From Nocardia testacea NBRC 100365 (GTDB taxonomy: Bacteria > Actinomycetota > Actinomycetes > Mycobacteriales > Mycobacteriaceae), in the NCBI RefSeq assembly GCF_000308775.1, contig NZ_BAGJ01000087.1, forward strand, positions 27,557 through 91,556: a stretch of 64,000 nt of DNA. Direction: 5' to 3'. Positions 43,848 through 52,465 of this stretch are shown in pieces. A program made the translations under genes and the position numbers. The stretch's first letter is position 1; each line of letters opens with the position of its first letter. The notes beneath the pieces were generated by a model. It did not search any database and was not told where the DNA came from. It saw only the letters and a program-made list of their open reading frames with translations.

Positions 43848-44638
43848 CAGCGTGCCGTCCAGCCGCCGTCGACCACCAGGGTCTGCCCGGTCACATAGGT
43901 CGAGGCGTCCGAGGCGAGGAACAGCACGGCGCCGTCCACCTCTCCGGTCCGGCCGCCCCGGCCGAGCATGGTGTTGCGCCGTACCCAGCCCGCCGATTTC
44001 TCGTTGCCGAACAATCCGTCGGTCATCTCGGTGTCGAACCATCCCGGCACCACGGCGTTCACCCGGATACCGCGGCGCCCCCATTGACCGGCGAGTTCCC
44101 GGGTGAGCCCAAGGGTTCCGGCCTTGGAGGCGGCGTAACTGGCGCCGCCGATCGGTGCGGTGGAAACCAGGCCGATCACCGAGGAGATATTGATGTAGGA
44201 CGCGGTTGCGCCCTCGGGCAATCGGGTCGCCGCGTAGGTGGCGAGGTGGAATCCGGCGAGCAGGTTCAGCTCCAGGATCGCCCGGAACTCCGCGTCGGTC
44301 TCCTGCTCCGCCTGTGGTGGTCCCGGCCGGCCCGCATTGTTGACCAGGACGTCCAAACGTCCGGACTCGGCATAACAGCGGTCCACCAAGGCGATCCGGT
44401 CCGCGTCCCGGGTCACGTCACAGCGCATCGGCACGATACGGGGGTCGGTGCGTGCCAGTTCGGTCAGCCGGTCCAGTCGGCGGGCGGCCGCGTAGACGGT
44501 GGCGCCCGCGCCCGCCAGCACCCGGGCGAAACCCAGCCCGAGGCCCGACGAGGCGCCGGTGACCACGGCGACGCGCCCACTCAGCCCGAACAGGCCCGTC
44601 AGCGTAGCGGTATCCGAACCGCCCGGCTCCGTCACCAT
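43847..44638 (-). CDS. Short-chain dehydrogenase/reductase (classical SDR)
   Basis: SDR of 263 aa: VVTGASSGLGLGFA loop near residue 26, NNAGRPG, catalytic Ser in NISSVIG, YxxxK as YAASK and a C-terminal DGGWTAR. Arg residues in AAARRLDR suggest NADP(H). It follows another SDR gene by one base and is followed by the alcohol dehydrogenase, so several alcohol/ketone steps are served by one operon. NAD/NADP choice is a guess. Confidence 0.8.
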   Translation of the reverse strand: MVTEPGGSDTATLTGLFGLSGRVAVVTGASSGLGLGFARVLAGAGATVYAAARRLDRLTELARTDPRIVPMRCDVTRDADRIALVDRCYAESGRLDVLVNNAGRPGPPQAEQETDAEFRAILELNLLAGFHLATYAATRLPEGATASYINISSVIGLVSTAPIGGASYAASKAGTLGLTRELAGQWGRRGIRVNAVVPGWFDTEMTDGLFGNEKSAGWVRRNTMLGRGGRTGEVDGAVLFLASDASTYVTGQTLVVDGGWTAR

Positions 44639-44639
44639 C

Positions 44640-45395
44640 TCAGTACACCGCCGTCCGGCCGCCGTCGACCGGGATCAGTGCCCCGGTCGTGTACCCGGCG
44701 GCATCGCCGGCCAGATGGGTGACCAATCCGGCGATCTCCTCCGGCCGCCCGAGCCGGCCCGCCGGGAGCCGGTCGATGATCTTGCCGACGAACTCGTCGT
44801 CCCAGTGTTCGGCCATATCCGTCGCGAATCCGCCCGGCATCACACAGTTCACCCGCACCGACGGAGCGTATTCCTGCGCGAACGCCATGGTGAGCGCGTT
44901 GAGACCGTTCTTGGCCGCGGCGTACATCGCTTCGGGCGGGCTGGGCCGGACCGCGCCGATACTGGAGATGTTGATGATCGAGCCACCGCCCGCGGCGGCC
45001 ATCCGGGCCCCCGCGACAGCCATCAGCCGGAACGGTCCCTTGAGGTTCACCTCCAGGGTCTTGTCCCACAGGCTCTCGGTCACCGCCGCCAGGTTATCGG
45101 CGAGGGGGGCGATCCCGGCATTGTTGACCAGGATGTCGAGGCTGCCGAATTCGGCGACGATCCCGTCGACGGCGGGTTCTATACTGTCCCACCGGCCCAC
45201 GTGCAGTTCCAGCGGGTGCGCGCTGCCGGGACCGTCGCCCAGCGCGGCGACCGCCGCCTCACACGCGGCCTGTTTGCGACTGGACACGATCACCGTGGCG
45301 CCGGCGTCACGTAGCCCGCGGGCGATCGCCAGTCCGAGTCCGCGGCTCGCGCCGGTCACCAGCGCGACCTTCCCGGTCAGATCCATTGTGCTCAT
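44640..45395 (-). CDS. Short-chain dehydrogenase/reductase (FabG-like)
   Basis: SDR of 251 aa: VTGASRGLGLAIA loop near residue 14, NNAGIAP, Ser in NISSIGA and YxxxK as YAAAK, ending DGGRTAVY. SSRKQ after the second strand points to NADP(H). It resembles 3-oxoacyl- or 3-hydroxyacyl reductases (FabG/gluconate 5-dehydrogenase type) and could serve the 3-hydroxyacyl-CoA step of beta-oxidation. Its start overlaps the acyl-CoA dehydrogenase stop (ATGA). Confidence 0.8.
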   Translation of the reverse strand: MSTMDLTGKVALVTGASRGLGLAIARGLRDAGATVIVSSRKQAACEAAVAALGDGPGSAHPLELHVGRWDSIEPAVDGIVAEFGSLDILVNNAGIAPLADNLAAVTESLWDKTLEVNLKGPFRLMAVAGARMAAAGGGSIINISSIGAVRPSPPEAMYAAAKNGLNALTMAFAQEYAPSVRVNCVMPGGFATDMAEHWDDEFVGKIIDRLPAGRLGRPEEIAGLVTHLAGDAAGYTTGALIPVDGGRTAVY

Positions 45396-46594
45396 CGATG
45401 CTTCTTCACTTCCAGGCGCGCGATGGTGCGCAGATGGACTTCATTGGGGCCGTCGGCGATCTGCAGGGCCCGGGTGATCGCGTGCATCCGGGCCAGTACG
45501 GTGTCGTTGCTGACCCCGGCCGCGCCGAAGGTCTGAACCGCCCGGTCCACCACGGCGTGCGCCACCTCCATGGCGGCCACCTTGATCGCGGCGACCTCCG
45601 CGCGTGCCGCCGCATTGCCCTGGGTGTCCATCAGCCACGACGACTTCAGGACCAGTAGGCGGATCTGGTCGATCTCTATCCGGCTGCGGGCGATCCATTC
45701 GCGCACCACACCCCGCTCGGCGAGGGGGCCTCCGAACGCGGTGCGCTCCAGTGCCCGGCGGCACATCAGGTCCAGTGCGCGCTCGGCCATGCCGATGGCC
45801 CGCATCGCGTAGTGCATCCGGCCCGGGCCCAGCCTGCCCTGCGCGATGGCGAATCCGTCGCCTTCGGCGCCGAGCATATTCGTCGCCGGCACCCGGACAT
45901 CGGTGAACTGCACCTCGCCGTGGCCGAGCCGGTCGTGGAAACCGAACATCGGTAGATCACGGAGCACCTCGACGCCGGGTGCGTCGGCGGGGATCAGGAT
46001 CATGCTCTGCCTGCGGTAGGCCGGCGCTTCCGGATCGGATTTGCCCATGAAGACGATGAGTTTGCAATCCGGGTCGAGAATGCCGGAGGTATACCATTTG
46101 CGGCCGTTGACGACGTAATCGTTTCCGTCCCGGCGGATGGTCGAGGTGATATTGGTGGCGTCGGAACTGGCCACGTCGGGTTCGGTCATCGCGAACGCCG
46201 ACCGGATCTCACAATCGAGCAGCGGCCGCAACCACCGCGCCTTCTGTTCCTCGGTCCCGAACATGGCCAGAATTTCCATATTCCCGGTATCGGGCGCCGA
46301 GCAGTTGATCGCCTCGTTACCGATGATCGACCGGCCGACCATTTCGGCGAGCGGGGCGTATTCCAGGTTGGTGAGTCCGGCGCCCAATCCGTCGTGGGTC
46401 ATGAAAAGGTTCCACAGACCCAGTTCCCGGGCCCGGGCCTGCAATTCCCGCATGATCTGCGGCTGCTCGTGCGGGTTGTCCGCCGCGGCGAGCTGCTCGT
46501 CGTAGACCGGCTCGGCCGGATAGACGTGCTCGTCCATGAAACGACCGAGCGTGTCGAGCAGGTCCGCCGTGCGGGCGGAATAGGAGAAATCCAC
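45392..46594 (-). CDS. Acyl-CoA dehydrogenase, ACAD10/11-like
   Basis: Flavin-dependent acyl-CoA dehydrogenase family protein, 400 aa. Conserved segments: AFAMTEPDVASSDATNI, VNGRKWYTSG, FGGPLAERGVV and the C-terminal IADGPNEVHLRTIA. The last motif is the form found in ACAD10/ACAD11 and LvaC-type proteins, which work with an APH-type kinase to remove a 4-hydroxyl from 4-hydroxyacyl-CoA. The kinase gene lies 31 bp upstream in the same operon. Start GTG at 46594 with GGAG before it; the frame runs on into the kinase gene. Confidence 0.82.
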   Translation of the reverse strand: MDFSYSARTADLLDTLGRFMDEHVYPAEPVYDEQLAAADNPHEQPQIMRELQARARELGLWNLFMTHDGLGAGLTNLEYAPLAEMVGRSIIGNEAINCSAPDTGNMEILAMFGTEEQKARWLRPLLDCEIRSAFAMTEPDVASSDATNITSTIRRDGNDYVVNGRKWYTSGILDPDCKLIVFMGKSDPEAPAYRRQSMILIPADAPGVEVLRDLPMFGFHDRLGHGEVQFTDVRVPATNMLGAEGDGFAIAQGRLGPGRMHYAMRAIGMAERALDLMCRRALERTAFGGPLAERGVVREWIARSRIEIDQIRLLVLKSSWLMDTQGNAAARAEVAAIKVAAMEVAHAVVDRAVQTFGAAGVSNDTVLARMHAITRALQIADGPNEVHLRTIARLEVKKHR

Positions 46595-46625
46595 AGTGCG
46601 GCTCCTGAACTGGGGGACAGAGACA

Positions 46626-47576
46626 TCAACCGGCGAGCAGCGCGGTTCCGGTCTCGATGAGGCGGTCGATGGTGGCGGGCAGTTTTTCCTGGTCCGGATC
46701 GTGGTGCCGGCCTTCGCGGTGCCGCCGCAGATTGTGGCCCATGATGGCGGCCATCTTGAGCCGGCCCAGCGCATCGAACCAGGGCAGTTCCGGTAGGCCG
46801 GTCCCGCCCGCGCGGTAGAGCTCCACCAGTTCGGCGGCGCTCGGCAACCCGGGTACCGTGCGGCCCACGCCGGGGAAGTTGCTGCCGTCGGCGAAGACCA
46901 GGAACCAGCCGAGTTCGACCCGGGGGTCGCCGGCGCTCCAGATCTCCCAGTCGATCAGCGCGACGGGCTCGGTGCCCGCGGCGATGATGTTGCCGAGCCG
47001 GTAGTCGCCGTGGACGAGGGTGGGAGTCAGCGGTTCCGGTACGCGCCGGCCGAGTAGTTCGAGCAAGCGGTCCCCGCCGGTGACCAGTTCCGGTGGTACC
47101 GCGTCGAGAGTGCGAGCCCAGCGGGCCAGTTCGTCGGCCGGGGTGAGTGCGGGTTCGATACCGGGGACCGTGTCGAGGGCGACCGCGTGCAGCCGCGGCA
47201 GTACCTCGGCCGCCCGGCGCATCCGGGCCGCGGCGAGATCGGGCGCCACGGCCGGCTCGTCGAGGACCGGTTCCAGCGATTCGCCGGCGACGAATTCCAT
47301 GGCGAACCAGGCGGGTTCGCTTTCGTCGGTGACGACGATGCGCGGCACCGGCACCTCGGTCGGCGCGAGCGCGCGCATGATCCGGGCCTGGCGCAACATA
47401 TCGTGGCGGCCGATGGGTTCGCGCCCCTCGGGTACGGCTTTCACCACATAGCTCGCGCCGGTCGTCACCGCCCGGTAGGTGAGTCCCGAATGGCCACCCG
47501 GAAGGCGTTCGAAGGCGGTGAGCTCGTGCCCGGCCTCGGCGGCCAGCCGGTCGCGGACCCGGTGTTCCAGCGTCAT
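46626..47576 (-). CDS. APH-fold kinase, probably acting on hydroxyacyl-CoA
   Basis: Aminoglycoside-phosphotransferase-fold kinase of 316 aa. Catalytic loop LVHGDYRLGNII and metal motif LIDWEIWSAGD are intact, with the ATP-binding lobe around LPGGHSGLTYRAVTTG and a Lys in YVVKAVPEG. The setting between two acyl-CoA dehydrogenase genes argues against antibiotic resistance. Human ACAD10/11 fuse such a kinase to a dehydrogenase, and LvaA/LvaC split them, to phosphorylate and then eliminate a 4-hydroxyl group. The ATG overlaps the upstream dehydrogenase stop (ATGA). Confidence 0.8.
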   Translation of the reverse strand: MTLEHRVRDRLAAEAGHELTAFERLPGGHSGLTYRAVTTGASYVVKAVPEGREPIGRHDMLRQARIMRALAPTEVPVPRIVVTDESEPAWFAMEFVAGESLEPVLDEPAVAPDLAAARMRRAAEVLPRLHAVALDTVPGIEPALTPADELARWARTLDAVPPELVTGGDRLLELLGRRVPEPLTPTLVHGDYRLGNIIAAGTEPVALIDWEIWSAGDPRVELGWFLVFADGSNFPGVGRTVPGLPSAAELVELYRAGGTGLPELPWFDALGRLKMAAIMGHNLRRHREGRHHDPDQEKLPATIDRLIETGTALLAG

Positions 47577-48781
47577 GGGCGTGGCTCCTTGGGCAGGCCG
47601 AGTACCCGCTCGGCGATGATGTTGTGCTGGATCTCGTCGGTGCCGCCGGCGATCCGGTAGCCCGGCGCGCCGAGGACGTGCTCGGTCCAGGCGTAGGTTC
47701 CCCAGCGTCCCGAATCGGCGACGAGGTCGCGGCCGAGCAGCAGGCGCACCACTTCCGACGTGCGCGCCATGGTGTCGGTGGCCAGCAGCTTGCCCGCCGA
47801 GGCCTCCGGCCCGGGGTCCCGGCCCGCGACCACCGCCGCGGCGACCCGCATACCCGCCACCCGCTGTACATAGCTGCGGGTCACCAGGTCGGCGACCCGG
47901 TCACGTTCCAGATCGGACAGCTCCCGACCCGGATTGCGGGCCAGCGCCACGGCCTGGTCGGCATTCGCCAGGCCCAGTGTCGCGCCGTCGAGTCGTTCGG
48001 CGGCGAGCACGGTCAGTGCGACCGGCCAGCCCTTGCCGACCGGCCCGAGCCGCAGCTCGTCGTCGAGCACCACGCCGTCGAGGTAGACCTCGTTGAACGA
48101 GCTGCCGCCGGTCATCTGCCGGATCGGCCGTACGGTGACACCTGCGGCATCCATGGGGACCAGGAATACGGTGAGCCCCGCGTGTTTGGCCGCCGCCGGA
48201 TCGGTCCGGCACACCGCCACGCCGAGGTCGGCGACGCGGGCGCCGGAGGTCCAGACCTTGTGGCCGTCGAGGGTCCAGGTGCCGTCGGCGTTCCGGGTGG
48301 CCCGGGTGCGTACGGCGGCCAGATCGGAACCTGCCTCGGTTTCGGAGAAGAGCTGGCAGGCGATGAGATCGGTGCGCAGCATGGCGCGGACGTAGCGGTC
48401 CCGCTGTTCCGGCGTCCCCCACTGCTCGATGGTCGGCGCCACCAATTGCTGGGTGACCGAGAACATCTCGGTGCGCCGCGGGACCTCGAACTCCGCTTCG
48501 GCGCGCCGGAACGCGAGCACATAGGACATCGGCAGCCCGCGTCCACCGTATTCCGGGGCCCAGTTCAACGCCCCCCAGCCCGCATCGAATTTGGTGCGCT
48601 CGTAGTCGCGGATCGCGTCGGTGTGCCGCCGCTCCTCCGCGGCGGTCCAATTCTCGAATACGGCGACCGAATCGTCACCGTGACCCCAGGCGGCTTCGGT
48701 GCGGGGCGCGGCGACCCCGTGCAACCAGTCCCGGGCCGCCTCGGTGAACTCGGCGAGGTCCGGAAGTGTCGGTGTACTCAC
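47573..48781 (-). CDS. Acyl-CoA dehydrogenase, FadE26/FadE29-like subunit
   Basis: Acyl-CoA dehydrogenase of 402 aa, GTG start after GAGGAGAC. Markers: ACQLFSETEAGSDLAAVRT, LDGHKVWTSGARVADLG, and the C-terminal IAGGTDEIQHNIIAERVLG, which carries the Glu expected as catalytic base in this clade. In mycobacteria similar chains pair with a partner lacking the base to form alpha2beta2 enzymes for steroid side chains. The chain encoded at 51248-52390 is a fitting partner. Coupled by overlap to the APH-type kinase gene. Confidence 0.82.
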   Translation of the reverse strand: MSTPTLPDLAEFTEAARDWLHGVAAPRTEAAWGHGDDSVAVFENWTAAEERRHTDAIRDYERTKFDAGWGALNWAPEYGGRGLPMSYVLAFRRAEAEFEVPRRTEMFSVTQQLVAPTIEQWGTPEQRDRYVRAMLRTDLIACQLFSETEAGSDLAAVRTRATRNADGTWTLDGHKVWTSGARVADLGVAVCRTDPAAAKHAGLTVFLVPMDAAGVTVRPIRQMTGGSSFNEVYLDGVVLDDELRLGPVGKGWPVALTVLAAERLDGATLGLANADQAVALARNPGRELSDLERDRVADLVTRSYVQRVAGMRVAAAVVAGRDPGPEASAGKLLATDTMARTSEVVRLLLGRDLVADSGRWGTYAWTEHVLGAPGYRIAGGTDEIQHNIIAERVLGLPKEPRP

Positions 48782-48796
48782 TGTGTCTCCTCGCCC

Positions 48797-49948
48797 TCAG
48801 ACCGAAAGGACCGTGCAAGCGCTGATTCCGGGCGCGCCGTAGACATGGGTGAAGCCGGTGCGCGGACCACCCGGCACCTGCCGTTCGCCCGCCTCGCCCC
48901 GCAGCTGGGTGACGATTTCGTGGACCTGTCGCAGCCCCGACGCGCCGATGGGTTCGCCGTTGGCGATACAACCGCCGTCGGTGTTGATCGGCAGCCGGCC
49001 ATCGATCTCGGTGGCGCCCGTGGCGATCAGTTCCTCCTGCGCGCCGTGCTCGCAGAACCCGCATTCGGCCATATGCATGATCTCCGCGCCGCTCTCGGTG
49101 TCCTGGAGCTGGGCGACGTCGATATCGCCCGGCCCGATCCCGGCCTGCTCGAAGGCCGCCGTGGCGGCGTCGGTGCTCACACTGGTCGGTTCCCCCGTGC
49201 CCTGGACCGCGGGGCTGAACACCTCGAACGATCCGAAGCGGCGGGTGCGATGGCTGATCGCCCGCAAGCGCACGGGGCGCCCGCCGAGCCGGCGCACGGC
49301 GGCCGCGCTCGCGACGACCACGGCCGCGCCCCCTTCGCCGGGGGAGCAGAACATGAACTTGGTGAGCGGATCGTTCACCATCTCCGCGGCGGCGATCTGC
49401 GCCGCCGAGATCGGCTCCCGCCGCCAGGCGTTGGGATTGCGGCTGCCGTTGCGGTAGGCCTTCTCGGCGACCTTCGCCAGGGTATCTGCGGAGATATCGT
49501 GCTCGCGCATATAGCGGCCGATCTTGGCGCCGAAGAACTGGGTGGTCACCATGAGTCCGGCGGTGCCGTACCCCTCCGGCAGACCCCAGTCGGCGGGGTC
49601 GGGATCGAAGGCTCCGCGCGGATGTTTGTCGAAGCCGACCGCGAGCGCGATCTCGGCGGCGCCGGAGCGCACCGCGTTGACCGCGGAGAACAGGGCGCTG
49701 CCGCCCGTCGCGCAGCCGTTCTTGACATTGGTGAACGGGATTCCGGTGAAGCCGAGCTCGGCGACCAGGGTGTCGGCCAGGCCGGACCCGTCGCTGCCGC
49801 CGAACGCGACCTGGATATCGGGCCAGGTCACGCCGGCGTCGGCCACCGCGGCGGTGATCGCCTCGACCGCCATCTGCCGCCCACTGACCCCGGGCCGGCG
49901 GCCGAAACGCGAGAGCCCACTACCGATGATCGAAACCTGGTCTGTCAC
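48797..49948 (-). CDS. Thiolase-fold lipid-transfer-type protein (Ltp/SCP-x-like)
   Basis: Thiolase-superfamily protein of 383 aa, GTG start. N-terminal VSIIGSGLSRFGRRPG; NVKNGCATGGSALFSAVNAV around the usual first-Cys position; C-terminal GGCIANGEPIGASG, where the thiolase GHP is GEP, and THVYGAPGISACTVL. These changes fit the Ltp2-like group that does retro-aldol cleavage with a DUF35 partner rather than plain thiolysis. The DUF35 gene directly precedes it and overlaps by four bases (GTGA). Thiolase activity cannot be excluded. Confidence 0.78.
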   Translation of the reverse strand: MTDQVSIIGSGLSRFGRRPGVSGRQMAVEAITAAVADAGVTWPDIQVAFGGSDGSGLADTLVAELGFTGIPFTNVKNGCATGGSALFSAVNAVRSGAAEIALAVGFDKHPRGAFDPDPADWGLPEGYGTAGLMVTTQFFGAKIGRYMREHDISADTLAKVAEKAYRNGSRNPNAWRREPISAAQIAAAEMVNDPLTKFMFCSPGEGGAAVVVASAAAVRRLGGRPVRLRAISHRTRRFGSFEVFSPAVQGTGEPTSVSTDAATAAFEQAGIGPGDIDVAQLQDTESGAEIMHMAECGFCEHGAQEELIATGATEIDGRLPINTDGGCIANGEPIGASGLRQVHEIVTQLRGEAGERQVPGGPRTGFTHVYGAPGISACTVLSV

Positions 49949-50322
49949 CGGTCCTCGCTCTGCCGGGTGGTAATGGTGGCGAACCGGGGGACCGGTGTGA
50001 CCGCGACCAGTCGCACCGGCGCCCGATCCAGGGCGGCGAAATCGTCGGCGCAGTCGAGAATCGCCTCGATCTTGATTCCCTGGGGGAGTTCGACATAGCC
50101 GACCGCGTACGGCGTGAAACCCTCGGCGGGAACGACATACGGCGGCGATTTCGGTGGGAACCGCTGAACTGTGTAGGCCCAGACCACCCCTTCGTCGCCG
50201 AGGGGCAGTGGGTCGGCGGTCGGCCGGGCACAGCGTGCGCAGATCGCGCTCGCCGGGTAGCCGACCGTGCCGCACACCCGGCACCTACTGCCTTCCAGTA
50301 CGGGTTTCACCTGCTCGCCCAT
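49945..50322 (-). CDS. DUF35 OB-fold/zinc-ribbon partner protein
   Basis: Protein of 125 aa with an N-terminal rubredoxin-like zinc ribbon (CRVCGTVGYPASAICARC) and a C-terminal OB fold (VWAYTVQRFPPKSPPYVVPA; YVELPQGIKIEAILDC). DUF35 proteins bind acyl-CoA and form complexes with thiolase- or MaoC-like partners. The GTGA overlap with the Ltp-like gene argues for a 1:1 complex. GGAAGGAAG precedes the ATG. Confidence 0.82.
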   Translation of the reverse strand: MGEQVKPVLEGSRCRVCGTVGYPASAICARCARPTADPLPLGDEGVVWAYTVQRFPPKSPPYVVPAEGFTPYAVGYVELPQGIKIEAILDCADDFAALDRAPVRLVAVTPVPRFATITTRQSEDR

Positions 50323-50356
50323 GTCTTCCTTCCGATGGTCGATATGCCTGGCCGGG

Positions 50357-51145
50357 TCAGCGACCGACCCACTTGGGTTCGCGCTTCTCGAGGAAGGCGT
50401 TGACGCCTTCGCGCGCGTCCTCGGACTGCAGGGCGTTGCCGACCGCCAGGTGCTCCATCACCATCAGCGACTGGATATCGGCGTCCAGGCCGCGATCGAT
50501 GGTCATCTTGGTCAGCTTCATGGCGAATGGGCTCTTGTCGATGATCGGCGCGATGAAGTCGGCCACCAGGGCGTCGAGTTCGGCCGCCGGGGCGGAGGCA
50601 TTGATCAGGTCGAAGGCCGCTGCCTCTGTGCCGGAGAGCAGTTTGCCGGTGAGCATCAGCTCCTTGGTCTTGCGGATGCCGATCATGCGGGGCAGGCGGT
50701 AGATCGGGCCCGCGCCACCGAAGAGCGCGCGCCGGATGTGGAAGTCGCCGATCTTGGCATCATCGGCCGCCACCGCGAAATCGCACGAGATCATCAGCTC
50801 GAAACCGCCCGCGGTGACGTAGCCCTCCAGCACCGCCACCGACGGAGTGTTCATCGAGTACAGGCGGTCACAGACCTTCGCCGAGAGCACCGCGACATCC
50901 ATCGCGTTGGTCTTGCCGACGTAGTTCTCCCGCAGTTCGTCCAGGTCGAAGCCCGAGCAGAAGGTGTTGGCCCGGCCGCGGAGTACGAGGACCTTCAGCT
51001 CGGGGTCGTTGTCGACCTCGACGATGATCTCGTCGAGCCGGTGCAGCAGCTCCACGGTGACCGCGTTCTTCTTGTGCGGGCGGTTGAGCCAGACGCGGGC
51101 GATCTCGCCGTCTTTCTCCAGGACGATGTGGTCGGTGTCAACCAT
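50357..51145 (-). CDS. Enoyl-CoA hydratase/isomerase family protein
   Basis: Crotonase of 262 aa. Oxyanion segments LRGRANTFCSGFDLDELRE near residue 60 and LEGYVTAGGFELMISCDFA near 105. It lacks the normal two-Glu hydratase pair at easily seen positions, so hydratase, isomerase or C-C hydrolase roles remain open. It begins its own transcription unit: operator copy C and weak hexamers TACAAC-17 bp-AATAAC lie in the 102-bp gap before it. Confidence 0.8.
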   Translation of the reverse strand: MVDTDHIVLEKDGEIARVWLNRPHKKNAVTVELLHRLDEIIVEVDNDPELKVLVLRGRANTFCSGFDLDELRENYVGKTNAMDVAVLSAKVCDRLYSMNTPSVAVLEGYVTAGGFELMISCDFAVAADDAKIGDFHIRRALFGGAGPIYRLPRMIGIRKTKELMLTGKLLSGTEAAAFDLINASAPAAELDALVADFIAPIIDKSPFAMKLTKMTIDRGLDADIQSLMVMEHLAVGNALQSEDAREGVNAFLEKREPKWVGR

Positions 51146-51173
51146 CGAGGGCCTCTTTCATTGTCCGTTATTG

Positions 51174-51192
51174 AACTGGATTCACTTCAGTT
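51174..51192. promoter_or_regulatory. Operator copy C (19-bp family)
   Basis: AACTGGATTCACTTCAGTT, the most symmetric copy: 14 of its 18 paired positions are complementary. It fills the spacer of the presumed crotonase-gene promoter. Bases 51171-51189 are identical to 32226-32244. Confidence 0.62.
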
Positions 51193-51247
51193 GTACTCGA
51201 CGGCGCGGAGGGCGTCAATACGGAATTCCGTGCCGGTCGTGAGTTGT

Positions 51248-52390
51248 TCAGACGCCGATCAGATCGGCGATGCGAGCCCGATGAGTGCGTGAATCGCCAT
51301 GTGCTGCTTCGTTTCCGAGCGCACGCCGGAAATAGGAGTGCACGGGATGCTCCCAGGTGAAGCCGACGCCGCCGTGTAACTGCACCGCTTCGGAGGCCGC
51401 GAGTACGGCCGCGTCGGTGCAGACGGCGCCCGCGACCGCGACGGCCAGCCGCGCCGAATCGGGGTCCTCGGCGTAGAGGGCGGCGGCGTACCGGGAGGCC
51501 GAGCGCGCGCGCTCCAGCTCGACCAGCAGATCCGCCAGCCGGTGTTTGACGGCCTGGAAGGAGCCGACCGGCCGCCCGAACTGATGGCGTGTGCGGACGT
51601 AGTCGACCGTGAGCCCGAGCAGGTGATCGACAATGCCGGTGTTCTCGCAGGCGGTGGCGAGGGTGGCCAGATCGTGCAGTCGCGCGATGGCGGCGGGTGT
51701 CGATTCCGGCGTCGTCAGCGCGACGGCCGGGCAGTCGCGCACGGTGAGATCGGCCTGCCTGCGCGTGGGGTCCAGGACGCGGCGTGGGCTGCGCACGGCC
51801 CCGGGGCCGGGCCGCAGGGCGAAGAGGCGGCGGCCCTCGGGCGTATCCGCCGAGGCCACTACGAGATCGGCGGTGTCGCCGCCCGGTAGGTGGGTGACCG
51901 TACCCTCGACTCGCCAGCCGGTGGAATCGGATCGGGCCCGCAGCGCGTCGGTCGCTGGATCGAGGGTGCCGACGGTGGCGAGCGATCGCCCGTCCAGCAC
52001 CTCGGTGAAGAGGTCGGCGGTCGCCGCGGCGGCCGGCAGCAGTGCCTGAACGCCCAGGACGGCCGAGCTGATCACGGGTTCGCAGACCAGGGCCCGGCCG
52101 CATTCCTCGAGTACGACGGCCAGTTCGGCGGTGCCGTAGCCGAGCCCGCCGTATTCCTCCGGGACGGCGAGCGAGGTCACCGACATCTCGTCGACGAGGC
52201 GTCGCCACAGCGGTTCGGAGTATCCGGCCGCGGATTCCGCCGCCGCGCGTACCTGCTCGATCCCGCTGTACTTGGCGAGGAGCGCCCGCAGTGTTTCGCG
52301 CAGTTGTTCCTGCTCGGGACCGGGCGTGAGAGCTGCCGGTTCCGCCCGCGGCCAGGGCGCTTCGGGGGTAACTGCTGAGGTCGAGGACAT
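51248..52390 (-). CDS. Acyl-CoA dehydrogenase, FadE27/FadE28-like subunit
   Basis: Acyl-CoA dehydrogenase family chain of 380 aa. Markers: LAVPEEYGGLGYGTAELAVV, TRHQFGRPVGSFQAVKHRLADLL, and VQLHGGVGFTWEHPVHSYFRRA. The usual catalytic Glu near the C-terminus is not evident, as in the non-catalytic-base chain of heteromeric steroid-type dehydrogenases. It likely pairs with the chain encoded at 47573-48781. It starts the long leftward block, with operator copy D 11 bp upstream of the ATG. Confidence 0.82.
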   Translation of the reverse strand: MSSTSAVTPEAPWPRAEPAALTPGPEQEQLRETLRALLAKYSGIEQVRAAAESAAGYSEPLWRRLVDEMSVTSLAVPEEYGGLGYGTAELAVVLEECGRALVCEPVISSAVLGVQALLPAAAATADLFTEVLDGRSLATVGTLDPATDALRARSDSTGWRVEGTVTHLPGGDTADLVVASADTPEGRRLFALRPGPGAVRSPRRVLDPTRRQADLTVRDCPAVALTTPESTPAAIARLHDLATLATACENTGIVDHLLGLTVDYVRTRHQFGRPVGSFQAVKHRLADLLVELERARSASRYAAALYAEDPDSARLAVAVAGAVCTDAAVLAASEAVQLHGGVGFTWEHPVHSYFRRALGNEAAHGDSRTHRARIADLIGV

Positions 52391-52400
52391 GATTCTCCGG

Positions 52401-52422
52401 TTGACTTGAGTTCAATTCGGCA
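52401..52422. promoter_or_regulatory. Operator copy D (19-bp family, diverged)
   Basis: TTGACTTGAGTTCAA (52401-52415) is a near-palindrome followed by TTCGG; the TTCA-n-TTC-n-G core of the family is kept. It sits 11-32 bp upstream of the leftward acyl-CoA dehydrogenase start. Confidence 0.45.
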
Positions 52423-52465
52423 AATTGAGCCTAGCGGCTCGCACTCTCGACAAGAAGTGGTTTGC

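Noticed and set aside
46626..47576. Aminoglycoside resistance by the APH-fold protein
   Set aside because: Its position between acyl-CoA dehydrogenase genes and overlap with one of them points to acyl-CoA metabolism.
47624..50098. 824-codon open frame on the plus strand
   Set aside because: It lies opposite acyl-CoA dehydrogenase, thiolase and DUF35 genes with clear motifs; it is a high-GC shadow frame with biased, repeat-like composition.
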